Made by a program: the position numbers and the translations under genes. 64,000 nt of DNA from Agrypnia vestita (lineage: Eukaryota; Arthropoda; Insecta; Trichoptera; Phryganeidae), in contig JADDOH010004018.1 in the NCBI GenBank assembly GCA_016648135.1, positions 1-64,000 of the forward strand. The letters run 5' to 3'. Position 1 is the first letter of the stretch; every line of letters starts with the position of its first letter. The notes beneath the pieces are model-generated. The model made no database searches. It saw nothing but the letters and a program-made list of their open reading frames with translations, and was not told the DNA's origin. Below, one piece after another: positions 56,340 to 64,000 of the stretch.

Positions 56340-56768
56340 CTAGTGACAATAAATATATATGCACAGAACAGGAGAATATCCTACATTCACTTTCCACGAA
56401 AAACTGCCGAGAGAATGCAATAACCTCAGAAAGAAAGACCTAGCAATATCAAGGGTCAAAATCGCAAGAAACATGATTGACTCCTGGAACTTACCAGAGA
56501 ATTGTGGGCTATTCGCATTTGCACAATCGGGGTTCCTTGTTCCGTGTACCAAAATGCAGTACGCATGTAATGAATAGGCGCATGATAACGCGTAGTACGC
56601 AACTTTAAACATTCTTGTAACCTATCTATAATATTTTTGAGCTATCATGTATGTAATGACGGCATTAAAGGCATCGGACAGAAGATCGCTTTCGTATGAG
56701 GTGCTCACCTCATAAATTGCACGGTAGATGGCGCAATCTGTCATGCAATTACTATAAAATGTACATAT
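56340..56768. other. Unplaced ORF region
   Basis: A 72-codon plus ORF (56359-56577) with FHEKLPRECNNLRKKDLAISRVKIARNMIDSW. It is compositionally protein-like but I do not recognise it, and it has no start context or splice sites to support it. It may be a transposon ORF scrap. Confidence 0.3.
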
Positions 56769-57295
56769 TGTCACGGGAAGTGGCTGTAGGAGGCAAATTA
56801 AACAATTTTTTATTGATTTACCAAAAAGTCACTGGACACGAATTAATTCGGAGCACTGTTCTTAAATTCCCAATCACTAAAATGTTTCTAGAATATTTCA
56901 CACATTAATTATTACACTTTTTATTAATTTTATCGCACTTATTACACTATTTCTATCGCTTCAATTATGCACTAAAAAAACTTCTCGCTTGTCGGTAGTC
57001 ACTCGCCCAATTTCTATCACTCGATTGATTACGCTTTGGTCACACTGCGCTTGCTGTTAATACCGCACTGGTTAAACGTCAATCAAAGACTGATCGTACA
57101 AGCTTCGCCTTTTATACACAAAACATGTTGGATTCGCGATGCCTCGGGAAGTTCCTTTAGATTCTTAGTATTTTCGACTTTTACAATGTTTAAGAGAATG
57201 TTCTAATCAATTCCAGAATGTCCCATAGCGTTGTGGAGTCTTCGAGAGATTTCGATGGTAGTACGTAGTACCATCTGTTACACCATCTCGTTATA
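56769..57295 (-). mobile_element. Solo LTR, family TGTAAC...GTGACA, minus
   Basis: Reads (plus) TGTCACGGGAAGTGGCTG...CCATCTCGTTATA, flanked by ATAT (56765-56768) and ATTT (57296-57299), 3 of 4 identical. Shared words with 37604-38213 include GTTAAACGTCA, AAAAAACTTCTC and AATTCCAGAATGTCCCATAG. Confidence 0.78.
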
Positions 57296-57774
57296 ATTTG
57301 TTTTTGATTTTTTGATTTTTTGTGTAAGAAATCAATCTTATACTTTATTATTTGTTTAGTCGTATTATTTATTCTGCTTTGTTCGCTTATATTCCACTAT
57401 TTTCATTTATTGCAGTGTTTCAAGTTCTCAATATAATGGGAGCATTGCAAAATTTCAATGTGTGTGGGAGCTATGTTCACGGACTGGCGGCACTCTACGA
57501 TCTGCAGATACGGCAGTTAATGAATCGTTTGTGCTAATGAGGGTGGAATATATTCAGCTTATTTTCGAAGAGAACAAGCTCCCATTTGAAATACGAATGG
57601 CACAAAAACATCATTTAAGTTGACATTATAGTTTTTAAAAAATAGAAATTTTCAATGGTTCTTTGTTTTTCTAAAAAATCTTTATTTACTCATCAACATT
57701 AATTTTTTTCCCTTCAAAGAAAGAGCATTGTTAAAATAAAAATATTTATTTTGTTTGAACCTACTTACCATAAG

Positions 57775-57905
57775 TCTATCAGTTTCGGTTGCACCCAAAC
57801 ATATTCGGGACAGTAAAATATAAACTGTTTATATTATATATTAATGTATATTAGTTTATATCACACTATCCTAAAGAAGGATGGGTGCAACCGAAACCGG
57901 TATAT
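57775..57905. repeat. Inverted GTTTCGGTTGCACCC repeat
   Basis: GTTTCGGTTGCACCCAAACA at about 57782 mirrors GATGGGTGCAACCGAAACC at about 57880-57900 around an AT-rich loop of about 80 bp. The right side resembles the hammerhead-like ends of Penelope-type retroelements. Confidence 0.6.
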
Positions 57906-58103
57906 ATTGTATATTATATCAATAAAGTGACTAAAAACAAAATATATCTTTTTATTTCAATTACGTCAAGCCAAAAATTTGCTTTCTTTGAAAATTTAAA
58001 TATAATGTACTTGTGCCAGCACTTTTCACGATTTTCGGAGCACTTCTGGGACGCAATTTTCAGTATGATGTTTAGCTCGTTCAGCGATTCTGTTTTTGTC
58101 TTT

Positions 58104-58235
58104 TCAATGTTGGTAATAGTTCATCCATTTTTTTTCCATGTTGGGAGACAGAAAGAAGTCGCAGGGGGCCGTTTTCGACGAATACGGAGGCTGAGGCATC
58201 ACAGCGGTGTTGTTTTTGGACAGCAATGTTGAAAT
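58104..58235 (-). pseudogene. mariner transposase fragment
   Basis: The minus frame has NNTAVMPQPPYSSKTAPCDFFLSPNMEKKW, the YSPDLAPCDFFLFPKLK catalytic segment of mariner (third catalytic D present, first two regions absent). It is a fragment only. Confidence 0.7.
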
Positions 58236-58329
58236 ATTTGTTCCATTTTTCCATCCTAGTAAAAAAATTTCGAGTTCACCGAAACATATGTATGTATCCT
58301 CTTCATTAGCCAACAATAAAGTACACATC

Positions 58330-59384
58330 TAATATGGCTACCAATATCAAAATACAAAAAACAAAATAAAGTATACCAACACAATTTTTTTTGTGACAAT
58401 TGGATATATACAACCCTCGAAATTAAAAAAATTCCGCGTATTCTATTTTAACTTCGTAAGTTGATTGTCAGATCTTAATTTGACCATTGTGAGATTTAAC
58501 AATTCATATCTGTCACAGATGCATATTAGAGAGAGTGAAAAATGCTTAATACCCACAAACACTTCAGCAGTACGGATATAAGGGTTTTTCAGTTTTACAA
58601 GCCAGCGCACAAAATTGCAAATTTATTGAAATTACTATCCTTATCATACAATATTCTTTCGGGCAAACCATTCATTACAACAGTAGGTACCCTTCCCATA
58701 CAAATAATTTGCCACACGGATGATACAGAGCCAGTCCCTGAAGGGTGGGTCTAGTGGTGTGTAGGGTGTCATTAAAAAATAAGGGTAAGAAGTAAAATAC
58801 GTTCATTCCCAAAAACACAACGTCGTCCAATGAATTAACTTTTTTTTTTCAGAAAATTATGTTCGTATTACATAGGTACCAACAAGGGTTAATTTTTTCA
58901 AAGAGTTCTTTAACTAAATTTTTACAATTTTATTTAATTCTTTGATATATGCAAAATGTATAAATGAGAGCCTTACACATGACTATCTAATAAGACGTAG
59001 AGAATGTTAAAATTTTTCTTACCAAACGTAAATAAAAAAAAAAAGTACTTAGGTATTAAAAATTCTGGTAAGCAATTATTATTTATTTATTGTTTTATTT
59101 TAAAATTTATGTGATAAATAACCTATTTGTCATTTTATTTACATGCCTTAGAAATTTCTCTTAATTTTAATTTTGAATTTGTATATTTGAAAAGAAATAT
59201 ATAAACTTTCCGATTTTTCAAGGTGATACGACTATTTTTTTATAATCATATTGTGTCTTGATTAAATAATACACTGCGTCTTGATAAAATATGTTTTTTT
59301 TTGTTGTTGTATTTAGTTCGAAAAGATATTATCAATTTTTTAATTTATTGAAGTTAAAAATTATCAACTGTATAAATTAACCCT
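58330..59384. other. Intergenic, nothing recognised
   Basis: AT-rich, short ORFs without support. Confidence 0.5.
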
Positions 59385-59990
59385 TTTCCCGTGACCAATC
59401 AAGCTGAAACTTTGCAAGCAGACTCGTGGCGACGATCAGGAAGATCTATCAAATTTTCGTTAAAAAAATTAATAATTAAAGTATAATTTTGGATTTTTAG
59501 AAATTTTTATGGTTTTTGCAAATTGGAATCATTACAAAAGCCACGGAATATTTAAAATTTGAATTACTCCGTCGATATAATAGGTACATAACTACGAATT
59601 TCGAAAATTTACAAAACAATTGGTTCACAGATGACAGCAAAATTGGGTATTTCGGGAAGAAATCAAATAATCATTTATTTCTTTTAGATTTCTGCTTAGT
59701 TTTGAAGAATTCTACATTACTCAAATCTGATTCTGACTAAATCATTTGACGCTGGAAATTCATAAGGTACGATATTGATGATAATTGAATCTATCAAAAT
59801 CTTGACATCTCAAAAAATGTGACATTTTAGAAATATATTAAATTCCTGTAAGTTTATTGTTATGTTATATGTTTTAATTCGTCTTTAATTATTGTTATAT
59901 TTTATAAAGAAAGGGAGTATAGTAAAAACTTGGTTTTTATGGGTTACTTTTTTTTATCTTATATATTATCAATTTATCACTTTTTAAAAA
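59385..59990. repeat. Dispersed repeat, copy 2 (inverse of 2862-3335)
   Basis: See 2862-3335. Here the unit runs AGCTGAAACTTTGCAAGCAG...GAAAGGGAGTATAGTAAAAAC...TGGGTTACTTTTTTTT. The 59516-59740 ORF lies within it and is not called. Confidence 0.75.
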
Positions 59991-61611
59991 AAAGTTGGAT
60001 AGTATTTTGATTTTTTTTTGTTCTTAATTTGGTTTTCAGTTTTTCTTTCTTTTATTTATTCTTCTGGTTTGTTTTTTTTTTACTATATTTTTACTATATT
60101 TACTATGGTTCATCACCAGGGTTAACGTATCATCAATATATGAAAATGGAAATAAATTTGTATTGATATGTCTATTGTATCTTTAAATAAAATAAAAATT
60201 TATTTGACACCACTTTCTTGAGTAATTACCTGTTAATTTCGGCTCACAGCTGTACCCTTATCAGGGTTGAATGTATACTAATCAAAAATAGTATTCCAAG
60301 CAATCAAGAAGACTAGAGGGAGAAAAAGACGGAACGTCAACTTTGGTGAGTGGGCGAGAGAGGGTATGGGCACTATGGGCATGTGTAGAGAATTTGAAGG
60401 AGAAAATATCTAGAATTGGGCTGCGCGATAATTGTTTATTTAGTTAATAGTTTTTAATAATAACAAATAACAATAATAAATAATAAATAATAACAAAGTG
60501 TTATTTTATTTGAGGTTATTATGTCCCACCATAATTAAAATGTTTGCTTTACGTGAGAGTGAAATAATATATATTTCCGATAAGTCATCGTGCTGGCGAA
60601 CCTCGCAGATACGTAAGTTAATAAATTGCCAGTGGCAATAGTATTTCAATCGAATTAGAAAAACATATCCAGCGCAGGTGTGGTAAGATACATGTGCGAG
60701 GGTCATGTACCATTTTATATTCTAATAACAAGTTCAATAAATCAGACCTGCGTAATTCCCGATTTCGCAGAGAAAACGCAATGGGCGAGAATCCGACTGA
60801 AAGAAAGAGACGGTCGAAAAGGCAAAACGCAAGTGCGAGACTGTCAAGATATGTAAGACGAACTGGTAATCTTGAATAGCAAGGATTACGGTACAGACAA
60901 GAGGAGAAGCACCAACAAGAGGAGCTGCTAATGGCGAAACTGCTTCAATGGCGCGGTAATTTATCAAACACGTCGTGCGAAAGGCGTCAAACATTCGCAC
61001 ATATTTAATGTATATAGTAAACATGGATACTATGTTTTTCGTATCATCGCATAAACATATATAATGTAAGCAACATCTCAGATTTGTGTTTAACCCTTTA
61101 CTTTCGTAGGCAAATTTTAAAGGAAATTTACACGTACATTACGGCGGAGTGACGTGGCAATTTCCTTTAAAATACGAATTTTACACGACACGAAGGTACC
61201 TACGTACACGCTGGCAGAAGTTTCAAAAACATAATTTAAAACAGAATATTGCTACAACGTTTTGTTATGATCGTTGTATCTGCCGTCACATAATTCTCTA
61301 AGAAATAACATCCCTCACTAATTAATAAAATAAAATGTCTCTAACGCTGGCAAGACATTTCGCTGACTTAACTCGCGGTCGAAACGACGCTAACGGAACG
61401 TTACCAGACGGCGCTATTTACACGCAAACATAAACATACTACGATTTCGCGATAATTTTATTTGTTGTGAAAGTTAAGTTTTCATTGGAATTTTGTGAAA
61501 AACTGAAAAAAATTGAGTAGAATTTCAGCAATTAGATATCATATTAGATTAGCAGAAACGGTGATTTCATTCGTATTGTAATGAGCGTTATTGTAAAAAA
61601 TGATTTGTATA
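59991..61611. other. Intergenic; CpG-containing unique stretch 61090-61430
   Basis: 60660-61010 has an arginine-rich plus ORF (RKRRSKRQNASARLSRYVRR) of unknown origin, perhaps a transposon ORF start. 61100-61200 has an inverted TTTTAAAGGAAATT / AATTTCCTTTAAAA word and 61320-61430 is CpG-rich and unique. No gene call is justified. Confidence 0.35.
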
Positions 61612-61619
61612 CCACTAGG

Positions 61620-61895
61620 CAGGCGCGTGCAGTAGAAACATTGAAGCATGACTTTTTTGTAAACGTATGTTTTGGAAAAAAAAATAGAAATCTATTTATG
61701 CTACAGATTTTTATGACAAATATGAATATTATTATAACAATTGTTATAATAATATTCATATTTGAATATTATATTATATTCTTTGTGTGTATGTGTATTA
61801 TATGTATTATTATATATAATATTACGAAATATATATTGTATTCCGATTTTTTTTCAAATAATTGGTTACGTAATAGTTCCTACTGCACGCCTCTG
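61620..61895. mobile_element. hAT MITE with perfect 8-bp target duplication
   Basis: A 276-bp element, ends CAGGCGCGTGCAGTAGAAAC and GTTCCTACTGCACGCCTCTG, flanked by identical CCACTAGG (61612-61619 and 61896-61903). The interior is AT-rich and holds a perfect inverted word AATATTATTATAACAATTGTTATAATAATATT split across the centre. It is non-coding. Confidence 0.9.
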
Positions 61896-61903
61896 CCACT
61901 AGG

Positions 61904-63539
61904 ATATTAAAAATAACTTATTACTATTAATTTAAATCTGAAATTTAAACATATTAATAACAAGTCAATCATTTTTGACTAGTCTATGCTAGTTTAAATT
62001 ATTTATAAAGTAAATTAACATTTTTTAAATTTTTTTTCTACCAATCTGTGTCCAGTGTTGAATATATGCCTTCTTTTTTCCTTTGCTTTCACTAACTTGC
62101 CCGATATTAACTGATCATCGTGTCTAAGGATGGATATAAGGCATTTGTGATAATACATACTTGAATGTAATCGTACATCAATATATTAAATTAAATACAA
62201 GAACGAAACTATACCCATTTTTTAAATGCCTCTTTATTTGCCTGTAAGTAAAACAACAATGAACAACACCTAAAATATAATTTCAATATGCAGCGTATTT
62301 GGAACAAAATAATATTTTTTGGTTTTGGCTATACGAACCTTTGCTCTCGAGTCTTATGTAAACGACGGCACAGAATGGCGCCGAGGGTGCCGAGTCATTC
62401 GTTTTCTATTGTATTTTGTACGCTGAATAGAATGAATATTTTATCTGCGTTAGGGGTGTCCACTTAAAAATATATCGATATTTATATTCGATGTAAAAAA
62501 TCGGATCCCAACATCGATGTTTATCGACATACGCTAGAAAACGTCAATATTTTTTCACCATAGAATACTTCCACAAAAGTTTTGTATTACCTTTTTCCAG
62601 TGAAACGCGCAAAATTTGTGGTCCTTGGTTTTGTATGTGTGAATGTAGAATCAGAGACCAGAGTAACATAGCTAAACTAGTGGTGATTTTTTATGAGTGT
62701 TACTTGAATAGAATTTTCTATGAGTGTTACATGAATAGAATTGTACTACTAAGATAGTGGTGAGGTGATTGAGATGAGTTATTCCTGCATTTGTGAGTTA
62801 AATAAAAACGACAAATTAATAGAAATATTTTATTACATACCACAAAACTTCAAATCAGTACAAGAAAAAAACGACATATATAGTACAAGCCTTAATCTAA
62901 GTACTTGCAAAAATTTACTTATTTTTTTAATAGATTCAACAAAAAATAAAATAAGAAAATATTCGATGTTTCTATAAATAAATGTATCGAATATAATAAA
63001 TATTTGTCAAAACATCGAATCAATCCGATATATCGTACGGAAATTTAATATTAAAAGAAACTTGATTTTTTATATACGACGTATATATATATGTATCTTC
63101 ATGTACATAAATCTTATTGATATAATTACTTATCTTTTATATTTAAGCAAGCAGTAAAATAGTGTCCATCTAACTAAATAACATTGCTTTGGCGTATTTC
63201 TACATACAAAGTTTATCCAGTATTGGACCAAGTGCGGACGTGTTTTGTTTTTAAAAAGGAAATATTAAATTACATTTGTAAATTGCAATTAAATGTACAT
63301 GCATATATACGAAGAAGTATTAACATTAAAGAACTGTGTTCCTGAAAATGACCTATTTTGGAATTAAGATGCAGAGATATTGAAGTTATAGGAAAACCTT
63401 TTATAAACAATGTACTTGATTTATTCCACAAATTATTAAGTGAATTGTATTAATCCTTGTTTCCGTAGAACATGTTATGCATTCGCTTTATGAATTGTCA
63501 AACGTTTTGTTGTACCTTCCTTATTAACAACTTCATCAA
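61904..63539. other. Intergenic; possible hAT left end at 62451
   Basis: TAGGGGTGTCCAC at 62451, followed by ATCGATATTTATATTCGATG-type words, looks like a hAT terminus, but no matching right end occurs before 64000. The ORF at 62765 has no recognisable domain. The rest is AT-rich. Confidence 0.35.
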
Positions 63540-63544
63540 CATTA

Positions 63545-63800
63545 CTGCGGGCTCTACAATTCCTGATGGATCTTGGTCTCCTCAAGAGTCTTCCTCCACT
63601 GATCTCGATATGTCTTTGAGAACATTTTCGCTCCATCTTAATTCTGGCCTTGCTAAGCTCCTTCGCCTTAATTTGGTGCTCGTTGTTAAGTCATTCTCTC
63701 CACATGACCCAGCCGCCGAAGTGTTCCCAATTTTATAAATTTTTAAGTAAGGAATCTTAATAGTTTCAATCATTATAATTTTAGAGCCCGGTGTACACTG
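63545..63800 (-). pseudogene. LINE-like C-terminal remnant
   Basis: The minus frame reads STKLRRRSLARPELRWSENVLKDI, resembling the RRS-x-GRP-x-LRW-x-D-x-VL-x-DI motif of RT C-termini. Frame breaks on both sides. Confidence 0.4.
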
Positions 63801-64000
63801 CATAAATCAATTACAAACATTCACAGATGTTTAAGGCGCACCTAGTAAATAAAGTAATATGTTGGATATGATATATATAATATTTGAAAGCCAAGTGAAT
63901 ATATTATAGCAATATATATGAATATATATAAGCAACAAACAATACTAACGTAAAATAATGGTATCTACAATCTACTTCACACTAAAATTCATAGAAATCA

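Noticed and set aside
60694..60879. Arginine-rich plus ORF (RKRRSKRQNASARL)
   Set aside because: It hints at a transposon ORF start but has no domain, ends or splice signals to name it.
1..64000. CRISPR array, operon, prophage or other prokaryotic systems
   Set aside because: The genes have spliceosomal introns, Pol III SINEs and LTR/LINE remnants. The regular repeats found are minisatellites without spacers.

Overview
This is a window of AT-rich, intron-bearing, transposon-dense animal nuclear DNA, almost certainly from an insect. The evidence is two recognisable eukaryotic housekeeping genes with GT-AG introns, tRNA-derived SINEs, insect-type gypsy LTR and RTE/CR1-like LINE remnants, and the frequent taggtacctac-type words of several insect orders. 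The sequence alone does not settle the order. There is no operon, CRISPR array or prokaryotic signal.

Layout. 1-959 (+): 3' end of a Ty3/gypsy-type retrotransposon (integrase tail, 27-bp tandem array, polypurine tract, LTR), lying beyond the last visible exon of the next gene. 1361-10512 (-): nine exons, 660 codons in one uninterrupted spliced frame, of the Fe-S DNA helicase DDX11/CHL1. Its C-terminal third lies off the left edge, and its introns are full of MITEs, an LTR piece, a tRNA-like duplication and LINE scraps. 10692-12365: a Harbinger-like element with a MADF-domain ORF, carrying inside it a second Harbinger-like element with a different MADF ORF. 13585-15437: a 1.85-kb hAT-like element ending about 200 bp before the start codon of DCTN6. 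15637-19012 (+): dynactin subunit 6 (DCTN6/p27), three coding exons, 183 aa. 19099-20149: a TTAA-flanked element nested in a TTA-flanked MITE just downstream of the DCTN6 stop.

20-64 kb is gene-poor. The main coding signal is a pair of minus-strand exons (53289-53559 and 32137-32353) that splice in frame across about 21 kb and would encode part of an unrecognised single-pass membrane protein. The rest is transposon remains (Harbinger, hAT, mariner, Helitron-like, several foldback MITE families, solo LTRs with target duplications, LINE 3' ends, SINEs), a 68-bp minisatellite with a 204-bp higher-order period, a 71-bp-arm perfect palindrome, and several non-repetitive, homeodomain-site-rich blocks that look like candidate regulatory elements.

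DDX11 (sister-chromatid cohesion and replication-linked helicase) and DCTN6 (dynactin pointed-end complex) are independent housekeeping genes, oriented tail-away from each other, with about 5 kb of mostly transposon sequence between their 5' ends.
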